DNA from: Crossaster papposus
Taxonomy: Eukaryota > Echinodermata > Asteroidea > Velatida > Solasteridae
Direction: 5' to 3'
Length of the DNA stretch: 64,000 nucleotides
Assembly: GCA_037893245.1 (NCBI GenBank)
Contig: JBAIAA010000352.1
Location: 2,418,001 to 2,482,000 of the forward strand
The translations under genes and the position numbers were made by a program. How positions within the stretch are numbered: the first letter of the stretch is position 1; the number at the start of each line of letters is the position of its first letter. The notes under the pieces were generated by a model. It was given only the letters and a program-made list of their open reading frames with translations. It ran no database searches and was not told the DNA's origin. This document shows positions 46,508 through 59,429 of this stretch, in pieces.

Positions 46508-47360
46508 TTTGTCATTTTTCCCCATAGGATTTGTACACGTTTTTTCTGCCAATACACTTTGACACTTTGGTAAATCCGATCGACTTGAAACTTGGCATAC
46601 ACTTAGACAACCACCCAAGGACGGTCCTAGAAGAAATTCGTCGCGATTCTGTAATTCAAGGTCACGTGACGTCATGTTAAAGGTACAGTTTTCCCCATAG
46701 GTTTTGTACACGTTTTTCTTCAAACTATTGACTTTGACACTTTAATGAATCCGTTCGACTTAAGACTTAGCATACACCTAGAACACCACCCACAGATGGT
46801 CCTGGACGAAATTCGGCACGATTTGCGTTATTCAAGGTCACGTGACGTGACGTTAAAGGTGTACATTTTTTTCCCATAGGGTTTGTACACGTTTGTCTTC
46901 AGACTATTGACTTTGACACTTTCGTACATTTGATCGACTCGAGACTTAGCACACATCTCGACCACCATCCCCAGGAGGGCCAAGGGGAAAATCGTCATAA
47001 TGACATCATCGTGGGTCATGTGACGTCACATTAAAGGTGCAATTTTAAGGATCCTCTATCTTTGGAAATACAGGCCCGATTGGGGTCAAGCTTGGTATGC
47101 AAGTATTCCAGGATGTGTTACAGACGAAAATTAAGATGACATCATGATGACATCATCGGGTGTCATGTGACGTCACATTAAAGGTGCAATTTTTCCCATA
47201 GGATTTGTACACGTTTTTTCCAACTAATATATCTTTGGCAATTGTGTAAATCCATCGACGTCAGACTTGGCACACACATAGACCATCATCAGATACACAT
47301 ATAGAAAGTAATGTTAGACACCCGAAACAGCTCTGTGTTTGTCCACAAACACATGTCTAG
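46390..47360 (+). mobile_element. Family 1 module 5
   Basis: The 5' palindrome is at 46417-46446; the body has type 1 monomers and one type 2 monomer; CTAG at 47357-47360. It is near-identical to module 8 from the first monomer onward. Confidence 0.7.
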
Positions 47361-48232
47361 TTTTTTTTTTTTTTTTTTCACTTTCAGTGTTTTTACCCAT
47401 AGGATTTACACACGTTTGTTCTGCCAATACACTTTGGCACTTTGCTAAATCCAATCGACTTGAGACTTGGTATACACTTAGACCTCCACCCACAGATGGT
47501 CCTAGAAGAAATTTGGCTCGATTGCGTCATTCAAGGTCACGTGACGTCACGTTAAAGGTTTAATTTTCCCCATAGGTTTTGTACACGTTTTTCTTCAGAC
47601 TATTGACTTTGGCACTTCGGTAAATCCGACCGACTTGAAACTTGGCATACACTTAGAATACCACCCCCAGATGTTTCTGAAATAAATATGGCACGATTGC
47701 GTCATTCAAGGTCACGTGACGTGAAGTTAAAGGTGCAATTTTTTTCCCCATAGGGTTTGTACACGTTTTTCTTTAGACTATTGACTTTGACACTTTCGTG
47801 AATTTTATCGACTTCAGACTTAGCACATAACTCGACCACCATCACCAGGATGGCCAATGGAAAAATCGTAATAATGACGTCATCGTGGGTCATGTGACGT
47901 CACATTAAAGGTTTAGTTTTAAGGACCCTCTATCTCTAGAAGTACATGTCCGATTGGGGTCAAACTTGGTATGCAAGTATTCCAGGATGTGTTACAGACG
48001 AAAATTAAGATGACATCATGATGACATCATCGGGTATCATGTGACGTCACATTAAAGGTTCAATTTTTCTCCATAGGATTTGTACATGTTTTTTTCAACT
48101 AATTTATCTTTTGCACTTGTGTAAATCCAATCGACTTCAGACTTGGCACACACATAGACCTATAGCACACATATTGAAAGTAACGTTAGACAGTCGAAAC
48201 AGCTCTGTGTTTGTCCACAAACACATGTCTAG
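47361..48232 (+). mobile_element. Family 1 module 6
   Basis: A T-run, type 1 monomers and one type 2 monomer; CTAG at 48229-48232. Confidence 0.7.
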
Positions 48233-48500
48233 TTTCTTTTTTTTTTTTAGCTGTTTCGGTTTTCCACCGAAACAGCTTTTGTTTTCGTTAAATTTTTTTT
48301 TTTTTTTTTTTTTTTTAGCTGTTTCGGCATTTCAGCCGAAACAGCTTTTGTTTTCGTTAAAGTTTTTTTTTTTCTTTTTAGCTGTTTCGGCAATTCAGCC
48401 GAAACAGCTTTTGTTTTCGTTAAAGTTTTTTTTTTTCTTTTTTTTTTTTTTTTTAGCTGTTTCGGCCTTTCAGCCGAAACAGCTTTTGTTTTCGTTAAAG

Positions 48501-48531
<31 letters not shown>

Positions 48532-49687
48532 TTTTTGTCACTTTTTTCCATAGGATTTGTACACGTTTTTTCTGCCAATACACTTTGACACTTTGGTAAA
48601 TCCGATCGACCTGAGACTTGGCATACATTTAGACAACCACCCAAGGACGGTCCTAGAAGAAATTCGTCGCGATTCCGTCATTCAAGGTCACGTGACGTCA
48701 TGTTAAAGGTAAAATTTTCCCCATAGGTTTTGTACACGTTTTTCTTCAAACTGTTAACTTTGACACTTTAATGAATTCGATCGACTTGAGACTTAGCATA
48801 CTCTTAGAACACCAACCACAGATAGTCCTGGACGAAATTCGGCACGATTGCGTCATTCAAGGTCACGTGACGTGACGTTAAAGGTGTAATTTATTTCCCC
48901 ATAGGGTTTGTACACGTTTTTCTTCAGACTATTGACTTTGACACTTTCGTAGACTTGATCGACTTGAGACTTAGCACAGACCTCGACCGCCATCCTTAGG
49001 AGGGCCAAGAGAAAAATAATCAATATGACGTCATCGCGGGTCATGTGACGTCACATTAAAGGTGTAGTTTTTAAGACCCTCTAACTCTGAAAGTACAAGT
49101 CCGGTTGGGGTCAAACTTGGTTTGCAAGTATTCGAGGATGTGTTATAGACGAAAATTAAAATGAGGTAATTATGACATCATAGGGTGTCATGTGACGTCA
49201 CATTAAAGGTTCAATTTTCTCCATAGGTTTTGTACACGTTTTTCTTCAGACTATTGAATTTGACAATTTGGTAAATCCGATCGACTTCAGACTTAGCACA
49301 CACCTCGACCACCATACCCAGGAGGGCCAAGGGGAAAATCGTCAGGATAACGTCATCGTGGGTCATGTGACGTCACATTAAAGGGGCAGATTTTAGGACC
49401 CTCTATCTCTGGAAGTACATGTCTGATTGGGGCTAAACTTGGTATGCAAGTATTCCAGAATGTGTTATAGACGAAAATTAAGATGACATCATGATGACAT
49501 CATCGGGTGTCATGTGACGTCACATTAAAGGTGCAGTTTTTCCCATAGGATTTGTACACGTATTTTTCAACTTATATATCTTGGGAAAATTGGCAAATCC
49601 AATCGATTTCAGACTTGGCACACACATAATGAAAGTCATCTTAGACATCCGAAACAGCTCTGTGTTTGTCCACAAACACATGTCTAG
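48233..49687 (+). mobile_element. Family 1 module 7 with four 5' palindromes
   Basis: Palindromes lie at 48249-48277, 48317-48346, 48380-48409 and 48455-48484, with loops TTTTCCA, CATTTCAG, CAATTCAG and CCTTTCAG. Type 1 and type 2 monomers follow; CTAG at 49684-49687. Confidence 0.72.
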
Positions 49688-50567
49688 TTTTTCTTTTTTT
49701 TTTTTTTTTTTTTATTTGTCATTTTTCCCCATAGGATTTGTACACGTTTTTTCTGCCAATACACTTTGACACTTTGGTAAATCCGATCGACTTGAAACTT
49801 GGCATACACTTAGACAACCACCCAAGGACGGTCCTAGAAGAAATTCGTCGCGATTCCGTAATTCAAGGTCACGTGACGTCATGTTAAAGGTAAAAATTTT
49901 CCCATAGGTTTTGTACACGTTTTTCTTCAAACTATTGACTTTGACACTTTAATGAATCCGTTCGACTTAAGACTTAGCATACACCTAGAACACCACCCAC
50001 AGATGGTCCTGGACGAAATTCGGCACGATTTGAGTTATTCAAGGTCACGTGACGTGACGTTAAAGGTGTACATTTTTTTCCCATAGGGTTTGTACACGTT
50101 TGTCTTCAGACTATTGACTTTGACACTTTCGTACATTTGATCGACTCGAGACTTAGCACACATCTCGACCACCATCCCCGGGAGGGCCAAGGGGAAAATC
50201 GTCATAATGACATCATCGTGGGTCATGTGACGTCACATTAAAGGTTCAGTTTTAAGGACCCTCTATCTTTGGAAATACAGGCCCGATTGGGGTCAAGCTT
50301 GGTATGCAAGTATTCCAGGATGTGTTACAGACGAAAATTAAGATGACATCATGATGACATCATCGGGTGTCATGTGACGTCGCATTAAAGGTTCAATTTT
50401 CCCCATAGGATTTGTACACGTTTTTTCCAACTAATATATCTTTGGCAATTGTGTAAATCCATCGACGTCAGACTTGGCACAGACATAGAACATCATCAGA
50501 TACACATATAGAAAGTAATGTTAGACACCCGAAACAGCTCTGTGTTTGTCCACAAACACATGTCTAG
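49688..50567 (+). mobile_element. Family 1 module 8
   Basis: A duplicate of module 5 without the 5' palindrome; CTAG at 50564-50567. Confidence 0.7.
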
Positions 50568-51579
50568 TTTTTTTTTTTTTCCTCTTTCAGACTTTTTCCC
50601 ATAGGATTTGTACACGTTTTTTCTGGCATAGCACTTTGACACTTTGGTAAATCCGATCGACTTCAGACTTGGCATACATTTAGACAACCACCCAAGGACG
50701 GTCCTAGAAGAAATTTGTCGCGATTCCGTCATTCAAGGTCACGTGACGTCATGTTAAAGGTACAATTTTCCCCATAGGTTTTGTACACGTTTTTCTTCAG
50801 ACTATTGACTTTGACACTTTGGTATATCCGACCGACTTGAAACTTGGCATACACTTAGAACACCACCCACAGATGGCTCTTGAAGAAATTCGGTACGATT
50901 GCGTCATTTAAGGTCACGTGACGTGACGTTAAAGGTGCAGTTTTTTTCCCCATAGGGTTTGTACACGTTTTTCTTCAGACTATGGACTTTGACACATTCG
51001 TAAATCCGATCGACTTGAGACTTGGCATACACTTAGACCAGCATCCCTAGGAGGGCAAGGAGAAAAATCGTCACGATGACGTCATCTGGGGTCATGTGAC
51101 GTCATATTAAAGGTGCAGTGTTTAAGACCCTCTGTCTCCGTAGGTACAGGTGTGATTGGGGTCAAACTTGGTATGCATGTATTCCGGGATGTGTTATAGA
51201 CGAAAATTAAGGTGACATCATGATGACGTCATCGTGGGTCATGTGACGTCACATTAAAGGTCAGTTTTTAAGACCTTATATCTCTGAAAGTACAGGCCCG
51301 ATTGGTGTCAATCTTGGTATACAGGTATTCTGGGACGTGTTATAGACGAAAATAAAGGTGACGCCATGGTGACGTCATCAGGTGTCATGTGATGTTAAAT
51401 TAAAGGTGTAGTTTCCCCCATAGGATTTGCACACGTTTTTGTCAACCAATATATATTTGGCACTTTGGTAAATCCGATCGACTTCAGACTTGGTACACAC
51501 ATAGACGACCACCCACATAATTCAAAGTCATTTTAGACACGCGAAACAGCTCTGTGTTTGTCCACAAACACATTTCTAG
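50568..51579 (+). mobile_element. Family 1 module 9
   Basis: Type 1 and two type 2 monomers, then the tail with one change (CATTTCTAG instead of CATGTCTAG); CTAG at 51576-51579. Confidence 0.7.
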
Positions 51580-51590
51580 TTTTTCTTTTT

Positions 51591-51816
51591 GGCTTTTTCG
51601 CAATTTTGCGAAAAAGCCTTTGTTTTTGTTCTGATTTTTTTTCTTTCTTTTTTTGGCTTTTTCGCAATTTTGCGAAAAAGCCTTTGTTTTTGTTCTGATT
51701 TTTTTTTTTCTTTTTTTTTTTGGCTTTTTCGCAATTTTGCGAAAAAGCCTTTGTTTTTGTTCTGATTTTTTTTTTTCTTTTTTTTTTTGGCTTTTTCGCA
51801 ATTTTGCGAAAAAGCC
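51591..51816 (+). repeat. Cluster of four 5' palindromes, family 2
   Basis: GGCTTTTTCGCA-att-TTGCGAAAAAGCC-type palindromes lie at 51591-51618, 51655-51682, 51722-51749 and 51789-51816, each followed by TTTGTTTTTGTTCTGA and a T-run. The word GCGAAAAAGCC reappears in the family 2 tails. Confidence 0.9.
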
Positions 51817-54607
51817 TTTGTTTTTGTTCTGATTTTTTTTTTTCTTTTTTTTTTTTTTCTTTTCTTTTAGTAACCTAAACCCCATAGACTTTGTACACGT
51901 TTTTTCTGCCCGTCACTTTTAATCGAAAACAAAGTCGTATTTACATAAAACTTAACCCAGGTGAAGACCCCATAGTGAACTCGTGTCTCGCAGAAATACG
52001 TCATGGTGACGTCATCAGGGGTCACGTGACGTAATCTTAAAGGTGTTATTGATTTAATCTTTAAAATTCAATAACAAATCAACCGCAAAAGACCGAAACT
52101 TAATTTTTGTGGCAATAGATAGAATAATCCAGGATCTTGATTTTATCTCGCGTGCGTGAAATCACGTGACCCTTCCTTCCGGTCTAGACCGGAAGTGCCT
52201 CATAATTTGAAAGTGAAAAATGATATGAACTTACTTTCAACGATGTTAGTGTCTGGCTACAATATATTTTTCCCAAAAAAATTGGTGACGTCATAACATG
52301 TTATAGCGCCCTCTAGCGGCAGTTTGAATAATGGTTAAAATGAATAATCTGTTGATGTGTGTGGCGAAGTTTGCTGAAATCACTTTATAACCGGTGTATT
52401 TAATCAGCTTCATGCTAGGAACAAGTTGACGGGAAGAAAAAATTATGACGTCACCAGACCGGAAGTTAGAATGAATAGACTCTTTTTCCTGTGAAAATTC
52501 CTAAAAAATTAAACTTGACAGATACAATCTTGATTTTTGCTGTAAAGGTTAATGTAAAAGTAGTTCTCGAACTTCCCTGTGTTTTGGGGCAAAAAACGAA
52601 CTTGAACATACCCTGCGGCACCCTTGAAATGTAATCGTTTTGGCCTAGGTGCAAAAAGCATTGACCCCTTACGTGTGCGTGCCACACGTATAATATACAT
52701 GCTAGTACATGTACGTATACACCGATAGTGCATTATGTATTGAGCGAATGTATCACCACTGACATCGTTCGTGCAAGCACATTTACGCTCACCCAAGATG
52801 ACACTAGCCGCCAACCTGTGAAACAGGATGACGTCATCAAGTTGCCCATGAGGAAGGGCGCCGCGTACGACAGGTAGGTAAACACGCTTTCGGCTACGCA
52901 GAATCCAACCCCGTAGACTTTGTAAACGTTGCTTGCACAATTCAAAGCACTTTTAACGGAAAAACAAAGTCGTATTTCCATAAACTCGACCCAGGTGAAG
53001 ACCCAATAGTGAACTCCAGTCTCGCCGACAGACACCACGAGGAAGACGTCATCAGGCCCACGTGACCTTATCTTAAAGGTGCAATTGATTTAATCTTGGA
53101 AAATCAATAAAACATCAACCGCAAAAGACCGAAACTTGAATTTTGTGGCAATTAATCGAATAATCCAGGATCTTCATTTTATCTCCGGTGCGTGAAATCA
53201 CGTGACCTTTCCTTCCGGTCAAAACCGGAAGTGCCTTATAATTTGAATGTGAAAAATGATATGAACTTACTTTTAAGGATGTTATTGTCTGGCTAGAATA
53301 AACTTTTCAAAAAAATTCCGGCGACGTCATAACATGTTATAGCGCCCTCTAGCGGCAGGTTGAAAATGGTTAAAATGATTAATCTGTTGATGTGTGTTGC
53401 GAACACTGACCTCTATACATGGACAGATCATCATTGTTCTATTTTGAAGTCGGCATGCGGAGAAGTGCAACATGGCGGACCCACGACGTCACTCTGTGAG
53501 CCAATGAAATGTCTAGGTGTTGGTACGATACGTATTACGTAATGTTTATAAATACAAAACGTACAGAGTAAATCCACTAACCTCTACACCTGGACATTTC
53601 ATTGGCTCACAGCAGTGACGTCTCGGGTCCGCCATGTTGCACTTCCAGTTCGCGCCGACTTCAAGTGTTAGCACAGCAGAATATGGACAATGATCCGTCC
53701 AGGTGTAGAGGTCAGTGGTTGCGAAGTTTGCTGAAATAACTTTATAACCGGTGTATATAATCAGCTTCATGCTTAGACCACATTGGGAAGGAGAAATATT
53801 TATGAGGTCACCAAACCGGAAGTTACAATACAAAATCCTTTAAACTTTAAAAAGTCGCTTAAAAATCAACCGCTATAGATATAATCCAGATTTTTGCTTC
53901 AGATAGCAAAGTTAAGACTGATCTCGAGTTTCTGTTAATTACGTCACAATGACGTCATCAAGTGTCAGATTACAAGCAACCAAATATTTCTAAATTTATT
54001 CTTTGAAAATCAATATAAAATCAACTATAAGAGATCTGATTTAGATTTTTAAGGAAATTGATAGATTAATCATGGTCTTCATAATTTGTATTACATGCAA
54101 AAAGACCTGACACTTCCTTCCGGTCCAAACCGGAAGTGCCTTATAATTTGAAAGTTGAAAATGATATGAATTTACTTTCAACGATGATAGTCTCTAGGTA
54201 GCCTGCACTCTACAAACAAAGTTACCGGTGACGTCATAAATTGTTATAACGCCCTCTAGTGACAGGTTGAAAAATGTTTAAAATGAATAATCAGTTCATT
54301 TTCGTGGCGAAGTTTGCTCAAATCGCTTTATAATTGGTATTTATAATCAGCATCTTGTTAGGAACAAGTTGGCGGATAAAAACAAAATAAAATGACGTCA
54401 CTAGACCGGAAATTACAATTAAAAAACCTTTAAACATTTCTGAAAATTAACCGCGAGAGATATAATCCAATTAATAATTTAAAATTTGCAGTTTTGAAAA
54501 AATTAAAGTAAAGAAATTTATTAAATGAAATCATAAATGTAATGAACAATACAACAAAAAAATGCGAAAAAGCCATATGCTCTGTTCCTTGAACAGACAT
54601 ATCTCTA
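51817..54607 (+). mobile_element. Family 2 module 1
   Basis: The body begins TAACCTAAACCCCATAGACT and contains long diverged monomers with TCACGTGAC, TGACGTCA, CTTCCGG...CCGGAAG palindromes and GCGCCCTCTAGCGG. A small palindromic MITE is inserted at 53404-53717. The tail has GCGAAAAAGCC, a stem-loop TCTGTTCcttGAACAGA and CTAG at 54604-54607. Confidence 0.7.
53404..53717. mobile_element. Palindromic MITE pair with 8-bp target duplication
   Basis: Two copies of the 20193-20335 MITE lie in opposite orientation (53404-53540 and 53580-53717). The outer ends are CACTGACCTC and GAGGTCAGTG. The exact 8-bp repeat GTTGCGAA flanks it at 53396-53403 and 53718-53725. The sister repeat copies (for example about 57553) show the uninterrupted site. 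Eight bases suggests hAT-like transposition. Confidence 0.85.
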
Positions 54608-56010
54608 GTTTTTTTTTCTTTTCTTTTAGTAACCTAAACCCCATAGACTTTGTACACGTTTTTTCTGCCCGTCACTTTTAATCGAAAACAAAGTCGTATT
54701 TACATAAAACTTAACCCAGGTGAAGACCCCATAGTGAACTCGTGTCTCGCAGATATACGTCATGGTGACGTCATCAGGGGTCACGTGACGTCATCTTAAA
54801 TTTGTAATAATTTAATATTTGAAAATCAATAACAAATCAACCGCAAAAGACCGAAACTTGATTTTTGTGGCAATAGATAGAATGACCCAGGATCTTCATT
54901 TCATCTCGCGTGCGTGAAGTCACGTGACCCTTCCTTCCGGTCCAAACCGGAAGTGCCTTATAATTTAAAACTGGAAAATGATATGAACTTACTTTCAACG
55001 ATGTTAGTGTCTGGCTAGAATAAACTTTTCAAAAAAATTACCGGCGACGTCATAACACGTTATAGCGCCCTCTAGCGGCAGGTTGAAAAATTGTTAAAAT
55101 GCATAATTTGTTGATGTGTGTGGCAAAGTTTGCTGAAATAACTTTATAACCGGTGTATATAATCAGCTTCATGCTTAGACCACATTGGGAAGGAGAAATA
55201 TTTATGACGTCACCAAACCGGAAGTTACAATACAAAATCCTTTAAACTTCAAAAAGTCGCTTAAAAATCAACCGCTATAGATATAATCCAGATTTTTGCT
55301 TCAGATAGCAAAGTTAAGACTGATCTCGAGTTTCTGTTAATTACGTCACAATGACGTCATCAAGTGTCAGATTACAAGCAACCAAATATTTCTAAATTTA
55401 TTCTTTGAAAATCAATATAAAATCAACTATAAGAGATCTGATTTAGATTTTTAAGGAAATTGATAGATTAATCATGGTCTTCATAATTTGTATTACATGC
55501 AAAAAGACCTGACACTTCCTTCCGGTCCAAACCGGAAGTGCCTTATAATTTGAAAGTTGAGAATGATATGAATTTACTTTCAACGATGATAGTCTCTAGG
55601 TAGCCTGCACTCTACAAACAAAGTTACCGGTGACGTCATAAATTGTTATAACGCCCTCTAGTGACAGGTTGAAAAATGTTTAAAATGAATAATCAGTTCA
55701 TTTTCGTGGCGAAGTTTGCTCAAATCGCTTTATAATTGGTATTTATAATCAGCATCTTGTTAGGAACAAGTTGGCGGATAAAAACAAAATAATATGACGT
55801 CACTAGACCGGAAATTACAATTAAAAAACCTTTAAACATTTCTGAAAATTAACCGCGAGAGATATAATCCAATTAATAATTTAAAATTTGCAGTTTTGAA
55901 AAAATTAAAGTAAAGAAATTTATTAAAAGAAATCATAAATGTAATGAACAATACAACAAAAAAATGCGAAAAAGCCATATGCTCTGTTCCTTGAACAGAC
56001 ATATCTCTAG
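54608..56010 (+). mobile_element. Family 2 module 2
   Basis: A shorter copy of the family 2 body. 55130-56010 nearly duplicates 53740-54607. CTAG is at 56007-56010. Confidence 0.7.
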
Positions 56011-59000
56011 TTTTTTTTTCTTTTCTTTTAGTAACCTAAACCCCATAGACTTTGTACACGTTTTTTCTGCCCGTCACTTTTAATCGAAAACAAAGTCGTA
56101 TTTACATAAAACTTAACCCAGGTGAAGACCCCATAGTGAACTCGTGTCTCGCAGAAATACGTCATGGTGACGTCATCAGGGGTCACGTGACGTCATCTTA
56201 AAGGTGTTATTGATTTAATCTTTGAAATTCAATAACAAATCAACCGCAAAAGACCGAAACTTAATTTTTGTGGCAATAGATAGAATAATCCAGGATCTTG
56301 ATTTTATCTCGCGTGCGTGAAATCACGTGACCCTTCCTTCCGGTCTAAACCGGAAGTGCCTCATAATTTGAAAGTGAAAAATGATATGAACTTACTTTCA
56401 ACGATGTTAGTGTCTGGCTACAATATATTTTTCCAAAAAAAATTGGTGACGTCATAACATGTTATAGCGCCCTCTAGCGGCAGTTTGAATAATGGTTAAA
56501 ATGAATAATCTGTTGATGTGTGTGGCGAAGTTTGCTGAAATCACTTTATAACCGGTGTATTTAATCAGCTTCATGCTAGGAACAAGTTGACGGGAAGAAA
56601 AAAATATGACGTCACCAGACCGGAAGTTAGAATGAAAAGACTCTTTTTCCTTTGAAAATTCCTAAAAAATTAAACTTGACAGATACAATCTTGATTTTTG
56701 CTGTAAAGGTTAATGTAAAAGTAGTTCTCGAACTTCCCTGCGTTTTGGGGCAAAAAACGAACTTGAACATACCCTGCAGCACCCTTGAAATGTAATCGTT
56801 TTGGCCTAGGTGCAAAAAGCATTGACCCCTTACGTGTGCGTGCCACACGTATAATATACATGCTAGTACATGTACGTATACACCGATAGTGCATTATGTA
56901 TTGAGCGAATGTATCACCACTGACATCGTTCGTGCAAGCACATTTACGCTCACCCAAGATGACACTAGCCGCCAACCTGTGAAACAGGATGACGTCATCA
57001 AGTTGCCCATGAGGAAGGGCGCCGCGTACGACAGGTAGGTAAACACGCTTTCGGCTACGCAGAATCCAACCCCGTAGACTTTGTAAACGTTGCTTGCACA
57101 ATTCAAAGCACTTTTAACGGAAAAACAAAGTCGTATTTCCATAAACTCGACCCAGGTGAAGACCCAATAGTGAACTCCAGTCTCGCCGACAGACACCACG
57201 AGGAAGACGTCATCAGGCCCACGTGACCTTATCTTAAAGGTGCAATTGATTTAATCTTGGAAAATCAATAAAACATCAACCGCAAAAGACCGAAACTTGA
57301 ATTTTGTGGCAATTAATCGAATAATCCAGGATCTTCATTTTATCTCCTGTGCGTGAAATCACGTGACCTTTCCTTCCGGTCAAAACCGGAAGTGCCTTAT
57401 AATTTGAATGTGAAAAATGATATGAACTTACTTTTAAGGATGTTATTGTCTGGCTAGAATAAACTTTTCAAAAACATTCCGGCGACGTCATAACATGTTA
57501 TAGCGCCCTCTAGCGGCAGGTTGAAAATGGTTAAAATGATTAATCTGTTGATGTGTGTTGCAAAGTTTGCTGAAATAACTTTATTATAGAGCATATTGGG
57601 AAAAAGAAATATTTATGACGTCACCAAACCGGAAGTTACAATAAAAAAATCCTTTAAACTTTAAAAAGTCGCTTAAAAATCAACCGCTATAGATATAATC
57701 CAGATGTTTGCTTCAAATAGCAAAGTTAAGACTGATCTCGAGTTTCTGTTAATTACGTCACAATGACGTCATCAAGTGTCAGATTACAAGCAACCAAATA
57801 TTTCTAAATTTAATCTTTGAAAATCAATATAAAATCAACTGTAAGAGATCTGATTTAGATTTTTAAGGAAATTGATAGATTAATCCATGGTCTTCATAAT
57901 TTGTATTACATGCAAAAAGACTTGACACTTCCTTCCGGTCCAAACCGGAATTGCCTTATAATTTAAAAGTGGAAATCGATGCTAACTTACTTTCAACGAT
58001 GTTAGGCGCTGGCTAGGTTGTAAGTAACAAAAAAGTTAACAGTGACTTCATAAAATGTTAAAGCGCCCTCTAGCGTCATGTTGACAAATGTTACGTCATA
58101 TTACGATTATATTTGAATTATTACGTTTTTAGACGTTGAAGGCATATCTCAGCAACGAATCGTGTTAACATAACACCTCATTTTGTGTTGTTAGGTGATA
58201 GATAGTTGCACAAAAAGTTCACAAACGTGTGACGTCATCGTTTAAAACAGTTTTAATTCATTTTACTCTGTTTAAATTAACTTAAATTAGTTTTCAATGA
58301 TTTTAAATTGTTTTGATGGTTTAAAAGTTCAATTTTTAAAATATTTATTAAAAAAAAATTGTGAATGCGAAAAAGCCCTATTAGTCCGGGAGCCCAGCCA
58401 GGTTTAATCATAATTTTGAGTGCAAAAGGTTTGAAGCCTGGGATATGTTGGGGTGACTGGGACAACTGCAAAATGGGTTTTCTTAAGTTTGGCCAGTGGT
58501 GCGTTGGGTGGGGGGAGCCCCTGACAGACCCCCAAAAATTTGATTTAATCATAATCTTGAGTGCAAACATAATTTCTTCACAAGTCGAAAGTTTATCGTG
58601 TACTGAATAGGATTTGTATACTTAAGAACAATATAATTGGTGCTAAATACACTTAAGAAGGTCTTTAATTAGTGCTAATTACACGTTTAATCATAATTTC
58701 GAGTGCAAGAATAAAACAAGTGTCAATGTGTAGCTGACACCTTACTGGAGCAAAATCTGCCACTTAAGAAAGTTTCAAGTGGTGCCATCCCTAATTAAGA
58801 AAGGGTCAAAGGTCATCATAAGTCATTAAACACCAATAATTATAACGTTGAGTGCAACTTGCATGTATGTGTATACAAACAGGTTATAATAGACCGATCA
58901 CTGATCACAAGCTTAAGAACATGATATATAGTGCAAAGTCTAATTAAGAAGGTCTGTAATTAGTGCTAGTTATACATTTAATCATAATTACGAGTGCAAG

Positions 59001-59429
59001 GATAAAACAAGTGTTAATGTGTAGCTGACACCTTGCTGGAGCAAAATCTGCCACTTAAGAAAGTTACAAGAGGTGCCATCCTTAATTAAGAAAGGGTCAA
59101 AGGTCACCAGGGGTATAAACTGAACACCAATAAAGAACAACCGTTTATTGTGGACTAATCACTGATTACACACCGCAATGTCCGATCAAAATGTCTGATT
59201 AATAAATGATTAGAATGATAATTGAAATCATAAAACGAGCGTCAAAGTGTACATGTACTTTACCAAACGCAGGAACAAAACCCACCACATACAAAATATC
59301 ACAAACAGTGATGAAGTTGATTACAATTGCCTGTACCCTCTCAAACACGAAAGGGTGTAAGTATGTAATACGTTAAAGTTAGACAAGATGACAATACTGC
59401 CACCTCCCTTAATGATTCACTTGATGAAG

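Larger units (their letters stand above)
42476..51579 (+). repeat. Family 1 Helentron/HINE-like tandem array (nine modules)
   Basis: The modules are head-to-tail, each ending in GAAACAGCTCTG, a stem-loop TGTGTTTGtccaCAAACACA and CTAG before a T-run. The 5' part, when present, is a palindrome AGCTGTTTCGG...CCGAAACAGCT whose arm matches the 3' subterminal GAAACAGCT. The middle is filled with about 39 monomers of type 1 and about 9 of type 2 (counted by eye), roughly 165-180 bp each. Hairpin plus CTAG before T, subterminal inverted repeats and central satellite monomers are the published features of HINE elements. No replicase gene is present. Confidence 0.75.

Noticed and set aside
48111-48599. 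ORF of repeated AVSAFQPKQLLFSLKFFFFF blocks, and the lysine-rich minus-strand ORFs at 43386-51885
   Set aside because: Products of the palindrome plus T-run repeats, not a protein gene.
42476-51579. CRISPR-like reading of regularly spaced repeats
   Set aside because: The repeats are ~170-bp satellite monomers in a eukaryotic genome, with no short direct repeats and unique spacers.
52509-52940. 143-codon minus-strand ORF, repeated at 56670-57101
   Set aside because: Its repetition reflects duplication of the non-coding family 2 body. No domain was recognised, and it is not kept open in the corresponding part of module 4 (63078-63555).
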